Translations under genes and position numbers: made by a program
Assembly (NCBI GenBank): GCA_045579105.1
Contig: JAZNLM010000020.1
Location: 1-35,545 of the forward strand
Direction of reading: 5' to 3'
Length of the DNA stretch: 35,545 bases
Source of the DNA: Flemingiibacterium sp045579105
GTDB lineage: Bacteria > Bacillota > Clostridia > Oscillospirales > CAG-272
Shown: one piece after another, positions 24,209 through 32,182 of the stretch
Numbering within the stretch: position 1 is the first letter of the stretch
How the letters are laid out: each line of letters opens with the position of its first letter
Notes under the pieces: model-generated
Told to the model about the DNA's origin: nothing
The model's database searches: none
Seen by the model: the letters and a program-made list of their open reading frames with translations, nothing else

Positions 24209-24362
24209 GTTAAAGATATGGTAAGACGATGACTTACTGAAAAACGGTCGTTGGGTGGCAGCACGGGTGCTAACGAGGGCCCCAACTACCAAGAGCGTGG
24301 CATATGGTTTAACCTAACACTCTTGGCAGCGAAGCCCTATAAAAGTTTTTGCGGGGCTTTTT
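24209..24362 (+). ncRNA. Candidate structured small RNA with possible pseudoknot (unidentified)
   Basis: Elements read by eye: hairpin GTAAG/CTTAC with a 7-nt loop (24221-24237); stem GGTCGTTGGG (24246-24255) / CCCAACTACC (24281-24290) with one mismatch, enclosing AGCAC/GTGCT; stem CCAAGAG (24289-24295) / CTCTTGG (24320-24326). Two segments in the loop of the last stem, CATAT (24301-24305) and TTTAAC (24308-24313), pair with upstream ATATG (24216-24220) and GTTAAA (24209-24214), a long-range pseudoknot. GGGTGGCAGCACGGGTGC vaguely recalls a T-box but does not match it. A U-tailed terminator closes the unit. The promoter is weak (TACAAT at 24198). I could not match it to a known RNA class. One C-A mismatch in the last stem would be G-U on the minus strand, so orientation is not certain. 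Confidence 0.4.
24332..24362 (+). terminator. Terminator of the candidate small RNA
   Basis: AAGCCC (24332-24337) / GGGCTT (24354-24359) with AAAA/TTTT pairing possible inside, ending in TTTTT (24358-24362). Confidence 0.6.
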
Positions 24363-24400
24363 CAAAAGGTGACCGCGTCCCCCACGCAACTCCATAACAA

Positions 24401-24430
24401 AGCCCCGAGCATAACGCTCGGGGCTAGTTT
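24401..24430. terminator. Bidirectional terminator, 3' of nrdD
   Basis: AGCCCCGAGC / GCTCGGGGCT, a perfect 10-bp stem with loop ATAAC. Plus strand continues AGTTTTTATTTT; minus strand continues TTTGTTATGG. It lies 10 bp after the nrdD stop codon. Confidence 0.9.
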
Positions 24431-24435
24431 TTATT

Positions 24436-26772
24436 TTAGAACAGGTCGCTTGTATCATCACTACCGACGGAGTGCTTAACTCTGTCTTCAACCTCGGCGC
24501 GTTTAGCGTCATTGAAGCTGTCGAGAGTTCCAACGAGGTAACCGGTTATACGGCGGATACGCTCGAACTTACCCTTGCCGTCATCCTCGGTTCTGTGGCA
24601 GCAGGGACACTCGTTGCCGATGATACCAGTGTAGCCGCAAACGGGGTCGCGGTCTACGGGGTGGTTTATCGAACCGTAACCAACGCCAGATTCCTTCATG
24701 CAACGGATAACCTGCTCGAACGCGTCGAGGTTTTCCATTGGGTCACCGTCAAGCTCAACGTAGGTGATGTGACCTGCGTTGGTGAGGTTGTGGTAAGGAG
24801 CCTCAAGCTTGATCTTATCAGCTGCAGAGATCGGATAGTGTACAGGGATGTGGAAGGAGTTGGTGTAGTAGTCGCGGTCGGTAACGCCCTCGATTACGCC
24901 GAACTTCTTCTTATCTATGCGAACAAATCTACCGGAGAGACCTTCTGCGGGAGTACCGATAACACTGAAGTTGAGTCCGTACTTCTTGCTTGCCTCATCA
25001 GCGCGCTTTCTCATGAAGCCAATGATTTCAAGGCCGAGGTTCTGCGCATCAGCGGATTCACCGTGATGCTTCCCGATAAGAGCTTTTAAGCACTCTGCAA
25101 GGCCGATGAAGCCGACGGTGAGAGTGCCGTGTTTGAGCACTTCTCCAACCTTGTCGTCGATACCGAGCTTGTCGGAACCGAGCCAGATACCCTGCCCCAT
25201 AAGGAACGGATAGTTGCGGACGGTTTTTTCGGACTGAATCTTAAATCGGTCGAGAAGCTGATCAAATACGAGAGTAACTTTTCTATCGAGCTCTTCGAAG
25301 AACCAGTCGACATTGCCCTTTGCGTTGATAGCGATACGGGGAAGATTTACAGAAGTGAAGCTGAGGTTTCCGCGGCCGTATACGATTTCATTGTCCGGAT
25401 CATAAACGTTCGCCATAACACGTGTACGGCAGCCCATGTACGCAATTTCGGTTTCGGGATGGCCGGGCTTGTAGTAACGAAGGTTGTAGGGAGCGTCAAT
25501 GAACGAGAAGTTCGGGAACAAACGCTTTGCGGAAACTCTGCAAGCGAGCTTAAATATATCGTAGTTGGGATCTTCGGGATTGTAGTTGATGCCTTCCTTG
25601 ATTTTGAGAATTTGAATCGGGAAGATAGGAGTCTCGCCGTTTCCAAGCCCCGCTTCTGTTGCGAGAAGGATGGACTTCATAACGAGTCTGCCTTCTGCGG
25701 AGGTGTCAAGACCGTAGTTTAATGAGCTGAACGGAATCTGCGCGCCTGCACGGGAGTGCATGGTGTTGAGGTTGTGGATGAGCGCTTCCATAGCCTGGAA
25801 GGTTGCACGCTCGGTTTCGCAAAGTGCGTGCTTTCTGGTAAACTCAACTATGCGAGCTGCTTTTTCTTCGCCGTATGCATCGGTGAGAAGCTTCGTGATT
25901 GTTTCAACGAATGCTGTATCATTTGCAAGTGTTGCGTCGGTGCCAACTTCACCGAGTATACGCTCGGCGGTCATGTCTGCCGCTTCATCATTGCATAGAA
26001 GCTCGATAGCCTTGACGAGATTTTTCTTATAATTTTTCTTATAGGTCTTCTTTACTCCGCCTGCCATACCGTATTCAAAGTTCGGGATGGATTGGCCGCC
26101 GTGCTGATCGTTTTGGTTGGACTGAATAGCGATGCACGCGAGAGCCGCATAGCTTGCGATGTCGTTAGGCGCACGAAGGAAGCCGTGGCCGGTGGAGAAG
26201 CCGTTTTCAAAAAGCTTGATTATGTCGATCTGACAGCAGGTGGTGGTGAGGGTTAAAAAGTCCATATCGTGGATATGTATATCGCCCTCGCTGTGTGCCT
26301 TTACGTGATCAGGATCAAGAATGTACATCTCGTAGAACTGCTTTGCACCCTCCGAGCCGTACTTAAGCATCGTACCCATAGCGGTGTCGCCGTTAATGTT
26401 AGCGTTTTCGCGCTTGATATCCGAGTCTTTAGCTGCCTTGAAGGTAAGGTCCTCGTATGTTTTCATAAGCTTGGTGTTCATTTCACGAACACGGGTGCGG
26501 TCTGCGCGGTAAAGGATGTATTCCTTTGCGGTACGTGCGTGACCGTTGTTTACAAGCACTTTTTCAACAGTATCCTGGATCTGCTCCACGGTGGGAATGC
26601 AGTTGGGGCCGCAGTCTGCTTCGAGCTGTTCTGCAACCTTGCATGCGAGGTTCATGGCTGCGGTGTAGTCATGGCCGCCGACAGCTTCTGCTGCCTTGAA
26701 TATAGCGGTTGCAATTTTTTCAATATTAAACGGGACTTCACGTCCGTCGCGCTTGAGTATCTTGGTAATCAT
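24436..26772 (-). CDS. nrdD: Anaerobic (class III) ribonucleoside-triphosphate reductase
   Basis: 778 residues. An N-terminal ATP-cone (MITKILKRDGREVPFNIEKI to about residue 95) gives allosteric control. The catalytic barrel has DIHIHDMDF, TTTCCQIDIIKL and HTLTVGFIGLAECLKAL. Near the C-terminus a Cys-rich zinc site (VCGYTGIIGNECPCC) precedes the glycyl-radical motif RRITGYLV, with the radical glycine at about 744, then FNDAKRAEV. It reduces NTPs to dNTPs using a glycyl radical that oxygen destroys. AAGGAG precedes the ATG. The activase gene nrdG, often adjacent, is not in the window. NrdR boxes and a strong promoter lie upstream. Confidence 0.97.
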   Translation of the reverse strand: MITKILKRDGREVPFNIEKIATAIFKAAEAVGGHDYTAAMNLACKVAEQLEADCGPNCIPTVEQIQDTVEKVLVNNGHARTAKEYILYRADRTRVREMNTKLMKTYEDLTFKAAKDSDIKRENANINGDTAMGTMLKYGSEGAKQFYEMYILDPDHVKAHSEGDIHIHDMDFLTLTTTCCQIDIIKLFENGFSTGHGFLRAPNDIASYAALACIAIQSNQNDQHGGQSIPNFEYGMAGGVKKTYKKNYKKNLVKAIELLCNDEAADMTAERILGEVGTDATLANDTAFVETITKLLTDAYGEEKAARIVEFTRKHALCETERATFQAMEALIHNLNTMHSRAGAQIPFSSLNYGLDTSAEGRLVMKSILLATEAGLGNGETPIFPIQILKIKEGINYNPEDPNYDIFKLACRVSAKRLFPNFSFIDAPYNLRYYKPGHPETEIAYMGCRTRVMANVYDPDNEIVYGRGNLSFTSVNLPRIAINAKGNVDWFFEELDRKVTLVFDQLLDRFKIQSEKTVRNYPFLMGQGIWLGSDKLGIDDKVGEVLKHGTLTVGFIGLAECLKALIGKHHGESADAQNLGLEIIGFMRKRADEASKKYGLNFSVIGTPAEGLSGRFVRIDKKKFGVIEGVTDRDYYTNSFHIPVHYPISAADKIKLEAPYHNLTNAGHITYVELDGDPMENLDAFEQVIRCMKESGVGYGSINHPVDRDPVCGYTGIIGNECPCCHRTEDDGKGKFERIRRITGYLVGTLDSFNDAKRAEVEDRVKHSVGSDDTSDLF

Positions 26773-26898
26773 GCTTTTTCTCCTTCATTATTATTATCTA
26801 TGGTCGTCCACTTGCGTAAAGGACACCGGAAAATAAATTTTTGTAACTGCCGCTGTGCCCGTTATGCCACAAAATATGGTATTATACGCTGAACGATA

Positions 26899-26944
26899 CC
26901 ACTATATATAGTATTATCTGGCTGCAGTATCTATTATATAGTAT
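26899..26944 (-). promoter_or_regulatory. Two NrdR boxes upstream of nrdD
   Basis: Box at 26899-26914 (CCACTATATATAGTAT) agrees at 14 of 16 positions with the known NrdR consensus ACACWATATATWGTGT; a weaker box lies at 26929-26944 (ATCTATTATATAGTAT, 11 of 16). Centres are 30 bp apart, three helical turns, as required for cooperative NrdR binding. The distal box covers the -10 element, so NrdR bound with dATP/ATP would block transcription of nrdD. Confidence 0.85.
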
Positions 26945-26961
26945 TGCACGCGAAAAGTCAA
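26933..26961 (-). promoter_or_regulatory. Sigma-A promoter of nrdD
   Basis: Minus strand: TTGACT (26961-26956), 17-bp spacer, TATAAT (26938-26933). The leader to the ATG is about 155 nt; apart from the downstream NrdR box nothing is recognised in it. Confidence 0.8.
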
Positions 26962-27014
26962 TTGGTAATATTGCCGATAATTCGTGCTTGTTTTTGGCTA
27001 TTATCATAGCATAA

Positions 27015-27033
27015 CGAAATATATATTATTTCG
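27015..27033. promoter_or_regulatory. AT-rich inverted repeat between nrdD and the tRNA gene
   Basis: CGAAATA (27015-27021) / TATTTCG (27027-27033) with a 5-bp centre, flanked by CATAG and CTATG. It lies between the divergent promoters of nrdD and tRNA-Glu and could be an operator or a cruciform. The rest of the 376-bp gap (26773-27148) holds only the promoters and NrdR boxes listed. Confidence 0.3.
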
Positions 27034-27101
27034 CTATATATCTATGGTGAAATTGACACTGTGCGAATAATAAAAAACCGAAAAATATTTTCACAAAACT
27101 A

Positions 27102-27130
27102 TTGACAAATATAAACTGTTGTGATATAAT
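27102..27130 (+). promoter_or_regulatory. Consensus sigma-A promoter of tRNA-Glu
   Basis: TTGACA (27102-27107), 17-bp spacer, TATAAT (27125-27130): a perfect match to consensus, as usual for stable RNA genes. Confidence 0.93.
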
Positions 27131-27148
27131 AACAATGTTCTGAAAAAT

Positions 27149-27223
27149 GGCCTGTTGGTCAAGCGGCTAAGACGCCGCCCTCTCAAGGCGGAAACATGGG
27201 TTCGATTCCCGTACGGGTCACCA
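27149..27223 (+). tRNA. tRNA-Glu (anticodon CTC)
   Basis: 75 nt cloverleaf: acceptor GGCCTGT (27149-27155) / ACGGGTC (27213-27219) with two G-U pairs, discriminator A, encoded CCA (27221-27223). The anticodon arm CCGCC-CTCTCAA-GGCGG gives anticodon CTC, reading GAG. The T arm is ATGGG-TTCGATT-CCCGT. A perfect promoter lies upstream and a terminator 11 bp downstream, so it is a single-gene unit. Confidence 0.96.
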
Positions 27224-27233
27224 AACATTTTGG

Positions 27234-27261
27234 GCGGACAGTTTAGGCTGTCCGCTTTTTT
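27234..27261 (+). terminator. Terminator of tRNA-Glu
   Basis: GCGGACAG / CTGTCCGC, an 8-bp perfect stem with loop TTTAGG, followed by TTTTTT. It separates the tRNA from the MurJ-like gene, although no independent promoter for the latter is seen in the 31-bp gap, so some read-through is likely. Confidence 0.9.
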
Positions 27262-27292
27262 CTTTATAAAATTCAGAGATAAGGAGGCAACT

Positions 27293-28789
27293 ATGAGCGG
27301 TATTACCTACATCATGATGGTACTTGGAATAATGCTTGCCAAGGGACTTGGTTTCGTACGCAATATAATATTCGCTTCCGAATTTGGTGCAAGTGAGCTT
27401 ACAGATATCTATTTTCAGGTATTCAGCATAGCGACCTTCCTTTTCACATGTATTGGTACGGCACTCGGCACGCTTGTTATCAAAAATCTCAACAAACCTG
27501 AAAATGCTCTGCCTTCGGCGCAGAAGCAGTACGTTTCCCGCTTTATCTGCAGAATATCCCTTGTGGTTATCGCTGTAACTGCGGTTATGTACGTCGGTGC
27601 GGACCTAATAATAAAGTGGTTCTTGCTTCCCGGTCTTGATGCGGCGTTTTTGCCTGCGGCAAGACAGATGATGTATATTATGCTCCCGAGCGGACTTTTT
27701 GTAATTGTAGCGTACATTATCGCCGGTGTTCTTCAGAATTGCAAGACGTTTTTCGTTACCTCGATAATGAGCCTTCCCTACAATGTAATAATAATAGCCG
27801 CACTTCTCTTCAAAAATCTCGATATTTACACAATAAGCATCATTACGACAGTCGGTTGGGCGCTCCATGCCTTAATACTTCTGCCGAGCTTTTACAAAAA
27901 CGGCTTCCGTATCTTTTATGTCGATAAATCGTTTGGAAAATCCGGCGGTAAGGAAAAGAGCCTTGAGGTTTTCTATATCTTTATCTCGAGCATAATGTTC
28001 CATATGTGCTTTATGTTTGATAAGGCGGCTGTCAGCCATGACAGTGGCGTTGCAACCACCATTTATTACGCATCTAACTTCTTTGTTACCATAGCAAGTA
28101 TTTTTGTTGTTGCGATGAGTAATGTAAGTTTCCCCGGTATCAGCAAGAGCTATGAAAAGGCTGACAGGGAAGCGGTGAAGCGTATAACCCAGCAGCTTAT
28201 CTCGCTTCTTATGGCGATAATCGTACCGTTCATTCTCGTGGCGGTTGTGTTCGGTACGGATATTATGTCGGTGCTTTACGAGCGCGGCGAGTTTACCCGT
28301 GAGCTTACCGAGCAGACAGCGACACTCTTCGTAATATACACCTTCGGTGTGTTCGGCTATATCTGTCAGGAGCTTTTCAATAAGCTTTTGTATCTCGGCT
28401 CTCATTATCTGATACCCGTCGTTGGCAGTGTTGTTATAATGGTCGCAAAGCCGATAATCAACTACTTTATCGCAGATATGGGCGTTGTTCCAATAGCGCT
28501 TACCACAACGGTGCTGTTCACTGTTTACGCCGCGGTCATCGCAATTGCTATAACCAAGGTTACGGGCAATTACGCAACTCGCGAATTCGGCAAAAACATC
28601 TTCAAGATTATCCTTGCTGGCACGGCGGCGCTTGCCGTATGGCTTGTGTTCCGTCTTACAGACTTTGACCCGATTGGCGGAAAGTTTGGTTTCCTTTTGC
28701 CTCTTGCGGCATGTGGAATCACTTATATTGCCGTAGTAATCGTGACAGGCCTTTACAAGTATCTGCTTCCAAAGCGTTCGGTGGGTTGA
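27293..28789 (+). CDS. murJ: MurJ-like lipid II flippase (MOP superfamily)
   Basis: 498 residues from the ATG at 27293, with perfect AAGGAGG upstream; the frame stays open back into the tRNA but that is not coding. About 14 hydrophobic segments. The N-terminal pattern LAKGLGFVRNIIFASEFGAS followed by TDIYFQVF matches the MurJ/MviN signature (LG..R....A..FGAS...DAF) and the cavity arginine. MurJ flips the peptidoglycan precursor lipid II across the membrane; closely related flippases move other wall polysaccharide units. Pairing with a DUF5693 gene fits an envelope polysaccharide role. The next gene begins one base after this stop. Confidence 0.82.
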   Translation: MSGITYIMMVLGIMLAKGLGFVRNIIFASEFGASELTDIYFQVFSIATFLFTCIGTALGTLVIKNLNKPENALPSAQKQYVSRFICRISLVVIAVTAVMYVGADLIIKWFLLPGLDAAFLPAARQMMYIMLPSGLFVIVAYIIAGVLQNCKTFFVTSIMSLPYNVIIIAALLFKNLDIYTISIITTVGWALHALILLPSFYKNGFRIFYVDKSFGKSGGKEKSLEVFYIFISSIMFHMCFMFDKAAVSHDSGVATTIYYASNFFVTIASIFVVAMSNVSFPGISKSYEKADREAVKRITQQLISLLMAIIVPFILVAVVFGTDIMSVLYERGEFTRELTEQTATLFVIYTFGVFGYICQELFNKLLYLGSHYLIPVVGSVVIMVAKPIINYFIADMGVVPIALTTTVLFTVYAAVIAIAITKVTGNYATREFGKNIFKIILAGTAALAVWLVFRLTDFDPIGGKFGFLLPLAACGITYIAVVIVTGLYKYLLPKRSVG

Positions 28790-28790
28790 T

Positions 28791-30494
28791 ATGATGAAGC
28801 GACGTATTATTTTAGCCGTTTTATCGGCGCTGCTCATAGCTTTGTTTATTGTTCCGGGCCTTACAGAGCGAGTACAGTTTGAAGCAAGTTCAAAAACTTA
28901 TACTGCTGCGGTTGATATAACGCGACTTAATAAATTTTTCGAGCGCGACGAGCTTGACGATATTTTAAGAGAGTATATGGACGCCGGCGTTACCACAGCG
29001 CTTATTCATGAGCACCGTGGAACGTATCCGCGCTATCTGCTTGACATTGCAAAGGATGCAGGCGTTAATATTGCGCTTATTCCTGATATGACGACATGGC
29101 TTGAGGCTGACCTTGACAACATCGTTAAGGATTATGGTGTTAAGTACATCAAGCTTCAGAAAAGCACGCTTACCTCTGCTCATCAGGCGGACGGAAAGAT
29201 TGAGTTCGTATCCGAGATAGTTGACAAATACGACCTCACGCTTGTTTTGACTGAGGGGGGGATGCAGCTCGGAAATGTGCAGACCGGCGGCTTTGACCTC
29301 ATAGTTGATGCGGCGGACGGAAATATTCTACGCTCGTTCCACTCGTATTTCACTACAAATGTGGACGTGATGGACTATCCCGCGGGATACTATCAGATAT
29401 ACATTTCCTCACTTGATAGAAACTGCCGTTTCATAACCGTAAAGCAGCTCGAAGATGAGGGCTTTGACGAGTATGAAAACGCCAGACGTACTATAGAAAA
29501 CGTCCGATTGTACTGCGAAAAAATGGAAAGCCAAGGCTTTGTTAACGAAGGTCTTGTTAACTACAATGAGTATGGCGAATATCAGTCCCGTCACCCGTTT
29601 ATTTATTCGGCAACGGCGGCTGTGTGTATGCTTTGGCTTGCGTTTATGATTGACCTTTTGACCAAACGCAGTTTTGCCGCAATCGGTATTTGTGCGGCAG
29701 GCTTCGCATTCTGTGTGTCGATTTTGCTTCCGGATTCACTGACTGCGTTCTATCCGTCGCTTTTCGCGGCGTTTGCGCCATGCTTCACGCTCACTGTTGT
29801 GGCGGTGTATGTGCACACATTAAAAACACGTATGGGAACATTTGCGCTTATTGCTTCGAGCATAGTGCTTACTCTTGCTATGTTCTGCGTATCGGGCGCG
29901 GTGATGTCCGCACTGCTCGGCGGCTCGGATTATTTCCTTAACTTTGGCGAGTTCCGTGGAGTTAAAATTTCGCTTATACTTCCAATAGTATTTACGATTT
30001 TCTTACTTGCCGTGAGTGCCTACGAAAAGCATACTCTTGCGGAGTACAAGGATATGGCGCTTGGCTTTGTCAAAAAAATACGCTGGTATCACATTGCGCT
30101 CATCGCCCTAGTTGCTGTAGTTACCGACATATATATTATGCGAAGCGGTAACGTTGACAAGATATCCTTCACCGAAACGGTAGCGCGCAACTGGCTTACC
30201 GAAGTTTTTGTGGCAAGACCTCGTACTAAGGAGCTTTTGCTCGGCTGGCCGTGTATGGTTCTGTATATCTACTTCGTCAAAAACAACCGTTCGAAGCTTC
30301 TTACATGGGCTTTCGCCGTCGGCGCAGCTACACTCTATGCATCGGCTGTCAACACCTTCTGTCACGTTTTTACTATGGTTGAAACTATGTACTTAAGAGT
30401 GTTCGTCGGCGCGCTGTTTGGATTGCCGATAGCGTTTATTGCACTCGGCGCGGTTGCTATGCTTCTTTGCGTATTTGATAAGGTAAAAAAATAA
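28791..30494 (+). CDS. DUF5693-family membrane protein
   Basis: 567 residues. An N-terminal TM (about residues 6-25) is followed by an outside alpha/beta domain (about 35-260) with YTAAVDITRLNKFFERDELD and TTALIHEHRGTYPRYLLD, arranged like a TIM-barrel or polysaccharide-deacetylase-like fold. About eight TM segments fill residues 270-560. This layout is that of DUF5693, frequent in Clostridia next to surface polysaccharide genes such as csaB; its activity is unknown. Here it is coupled to the MurJ-like flippase, with two consecutive ATG codons just after its stop. A strong bidirectional terminator follows. Confidence 0.82.
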   Translation: MMKRRIILAVLSALLIALFIVPGLTERVQFEASSKTYTAAVDITRLNKFFERDELDDILREYMDAGVTTALIHEHRGTYPRYLLDIAKDAGVNIALIPDMTTWLEADLDNIVKDYGVKYIKLQKSTLTSAHQADGKIEFVSEIVDKYDLTLVLTEGGMQLGNVQTGGFDLIVDAADGNILRSFHSYFTTNVDVMDYPAGYYQIYISSLDRNCRFITVKQLEDEGFDEYENARRTIENVRLYCEKMESQGFVNEGLVNYNEYGEYQSRHPFIYSATAAVCMLWLAFMIDLLTKRSFAAIGICAAGFAFCVSILLPDSLTAFYPSLFAAFAPCFTLTVVAVYVHTLKTRMGTFALIASSIVLTLAMFCVSGAVMSALLGGSDYFLNFGEFRGVKISLILPIVFTIFLLAVSAYEKHTLAEYKDMALGFVKKIRWYHIALIALVAVVTDIYIMRSGNVDKISFTETVARNWLTEVFVARPRTKELLLGWPCMVLYIYFVKNNRSKLLTWAFAVGAATLYASAVNTFCHVFTMVETMYLRVFVGALFGLPIAFIALGAVAMLLCVFDKVKK

Positions 30495-30500
30495 AAAATC

Positions 30501-30535
30501 ACCGTCCGTCGGATAATTTCCGTCGGACGGTTTTT
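30501..30535. terminator. Bidirectional terminator between convergent genes
   Basis: ACCGTCCG / CGGACGGT outer stem and inner CGGA/TCCG pairing across one mismatch, then TTTTT on the plus strand. The upstream A-run serves as U-tract for the minus-strand gene. Confidence 0.9.
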
Positions 30536-30542
30536 ACTTTGC

Positions 30543-31193
30543 TTATTTCACTATTTCGTCAAACAGCTCTGCGGTTGTGGAAACTACGCATTTTGCGCCG
30601 CACTCCTCAAGATGCGCCCTGTCCTGAAAGCCCCAACATACGCTGATACAATTCATTTTTGCCCGGTCTGCAACTTCGATGTCAACGTCCGAGTCACCTA
30701 TGTAGACCGCATCGGAGTTCTCAAAACCAAGGTCTTTGAGCAGCCCCAAAATCGCATCAGGCGCCGGCTTGCGCGGGATTCCTGTGCGTTCACCTGCGGC
30801 GAAGTCAAATAAGCCGTCAAAATAACGCTTGTCGAGTATCTGAACAGCGAAATCGGGCTTGTTCGAGAGGAGCGCCAAGCGTATGCCACGCTTTTTTAGT
30901 TCACAAAGCATATCCATAATACCGTCATATGGTTTGGTCTTTATGTCACCGTGAGTTTTGTACCATTCACTGTAGGTGTTGAACACAGCGAGAGTCGTAG
31001 CCTCGTCCGTTCCTTCTGGGACGGAGCGCGATATGAGCATTTTTGAGCCGTTACCAATGAACGAGCGTATCTCATCGTTACTACGCGGCGGAAGCCCGAG
31101 CGCTTCAAGTCCGTGGTTTACAGAATCGGTAAGGTCATCGAGCGTATCAAGAAGAGTGCCGTCCAGGTCGAAAATAGCGAGTTTGTAAGACAT
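30543..31193 (-). CDS. gph: HAD-family phosphatase (phosphoglycolate phosphatase-like)
   Basis: 216 residues. HAD motif I FDLDGTLLDTL (Asp9 nucleophile, Asp11 acid), motif II LLSNK, motif III Lys in RKPAPDA, and motif IV YIGDSDVDIEVADRA. The four-helix cap starts with DSVNHGLEALGLPP, as in Gph/PGP enzymes. It probably hydrolyses small phosphomonoesters such as 2-phosphoglycolate from DNA repair, though HAD substrate calls are unreliable. AAAGGA precedes the ATG, with a good promoter 45 bp upstream. Convergent with the DUF5693 gene. Confidence 0.85.
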   Translation of the reverse strand: MSYKLAIFDLDGTLLDTLDDLTDSVNHGLEALGLPPRSNDEIRSFIGNGSKMLISRSVPEGTDEATTLAVFNTYSEWYKTHGDIKTKPYDGIMDMLCELKKRGIRLALLSNKPDFAVQILDKRYFDGLFDFAAGERTGIPRKPAPDAILGLLKDLGFENSDAVYIGDSDVDIEVADRAKMNCISVCWGFQDRAHLEECGAKCVVSTTAELFDEIVK

Positions 31194-31232
31194 AGTGTTT
31201 TCCTTTGAGCATATAATTCATATTTCAGTTAC

Positions 31233-31261
31233 ATTATACCACAGTTTTTGCTGCTTTTCAA
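31233..31261 (-). promoter_or_regulatory. Sigma-A promoter of the HAD phosphatase gene
   Basis: Minus strand: TTGAAA (31261-31256), 17-bp spacer ending in TGG, TATAAT (31238-31233). Confidence 0.8.
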
Positions 31262-31369
31262 CTGTTTTATTTTTTAAGCAATATAATGAAAAAATAATAC
31301 AACATAAGGGCAATATTGGCCCAATTTTATGGAACAAAATGCGGTGTTCCTACGTCTAATCGGATAGAT

Positions 31370-32017
31370 TTACTTGCACCAAGCCTCAACGCGGTTTATC
31401 GAGAAACCTTTCGCGGAGAAGTTCTTTTCGTATTCGGTCATGATATTGCCCTCTGCCCACTCACTGTTGTGTAAGTCGTAGGTGAGGCTTTCGAGTCTGA
31501 ACTTGCACTCGGTAAATTCTTCAAGCGAGAAATCGAAAAGTGGACGGTTGTCGGTCTTGAAGAATATTGCTCCGTCGTCTTTTAATATGCGACGGTACTG
31601 TGCAAGGAAATTGCGGTGCGTAAGTCTTCGCTTGGCGTGTCCCGCTTTGGGCCACGGATCGGAGAAGTTTAAGTATATGCGGTCGATAGCGCCATCCTCG
31701 AATATATCCCAGAGCTTTGCAACGTCGCCGATGATAAAGCGCACGTTAGGAAGTTCTGACGCCTTGCATTTTTCCATGGCGAGCATAGCCACATCCGCGC
31801 AGCGCTCAAGTGCGATGATGTTCACATCGGGATTCTGGCGCGCAAGCTCACACACAAATGCGCCCTTGCCGCAGCCAATCTCAAGCCAAAGCGGTCTTTT
31901 TTCGGTTACACCAAAGATTCCACTTACATTTTCAGGATTTACTGTCGAATTCTGGATAAGAAGATCGGAACACGCGTTAATTCTTTCTGCCCCGTGCTTT
32001 TTTTTTCGCATTCTCAT
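31370..32017 (-). CDS. trmB: tRNA (guanine-N7-)-methyltransferase TrmB
   Basis: 215 residues from the ATG at 32017, typical TrmB length. GGGAG lies 11 bp upstream; the frame extends to 32128 but without family-like sequence. SAM-binding motif WLEIGCGKGAFV, the class hallmark YLNFSDPWPKAGHAKRRLTH, FKTDNRPLFDFSLEE, and the C-terminal MTEYEKNFSAKG. It methylates G46 in the variable loop of tRNAs. Transcribed alone, away from the divergent DUF1700 gene. Confidence 0.95.
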   Translation of the reverse strand: MRMRKKKHGAERINACSDLLIQNSTVNPENVSGIFGVTEKRPLWLEIGCGKGAFVCELARQNPDVNIIALERCADVAMLAMEKCKASELPNVRFIIGDVAKLWDIFEDGAIDRIYLNFSDPWPKAGHAKRRLTHRNFLAQYRRILKDDGAIFFKTDNRPLFDFSLEEFTECKFRLESLTYDLHNSEWAEGNIMTEYEKNFSAKGFSINRVEAWCK

Positions 32018-32093
32018 ATTGCATTTTGCTCCCTTTTTTGGTAGAATAGATATATAAGGTTCTTTTTGATTGAAATAACGATGGTTTCGTTTA

Positions 32094-32099
32094 ATTATA
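32094..32099 (-). promoter_or_regulatory. Extended -10 of the trmB promoter
   Basis: Minus strand TGTGGTATAAT places TATAAT at 32099-32094 with a TGG extension; the -35 (TTTCTT at 17 bp) is poor. The untranslated leader would be about 70 nt. Confidence 0.5.
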
Positions 32100-32182
32100 C
32101 CACATATTTCAAACAAAAGAAAGACCATAACCTAAACTTTTTAAAAAATTGACCATTTTATTTTCGGAGGTTGATATTACCG

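Noticed and set aside
24221..24250. Hammerhead ribozyme (CGATGAC...GAAAAAC)
   Set aside because: The required CUGAUGA core is missing a base and the stem arrangement does not fit.
24226..24275. T-box riboswitch or tRNA remnant near 24200-24290
   Set aside because: GGGTGGCAGCACGGG differs from the T-box core (TGGNACCGCG) and no synthetase or amino-acid gene follows. The GTAAG/CTTAC arm has a 7-nt loop like an anticodon arm but lacks U33, and no T or acceptor arms exist.
27155..27292. N-terminal extension of the MurJ-like protein into the tRNA gene
   Set aside because: The tRNA and its terminator occupy this stretch, and the ATG at 27293 has a perfect AAGGAGG.
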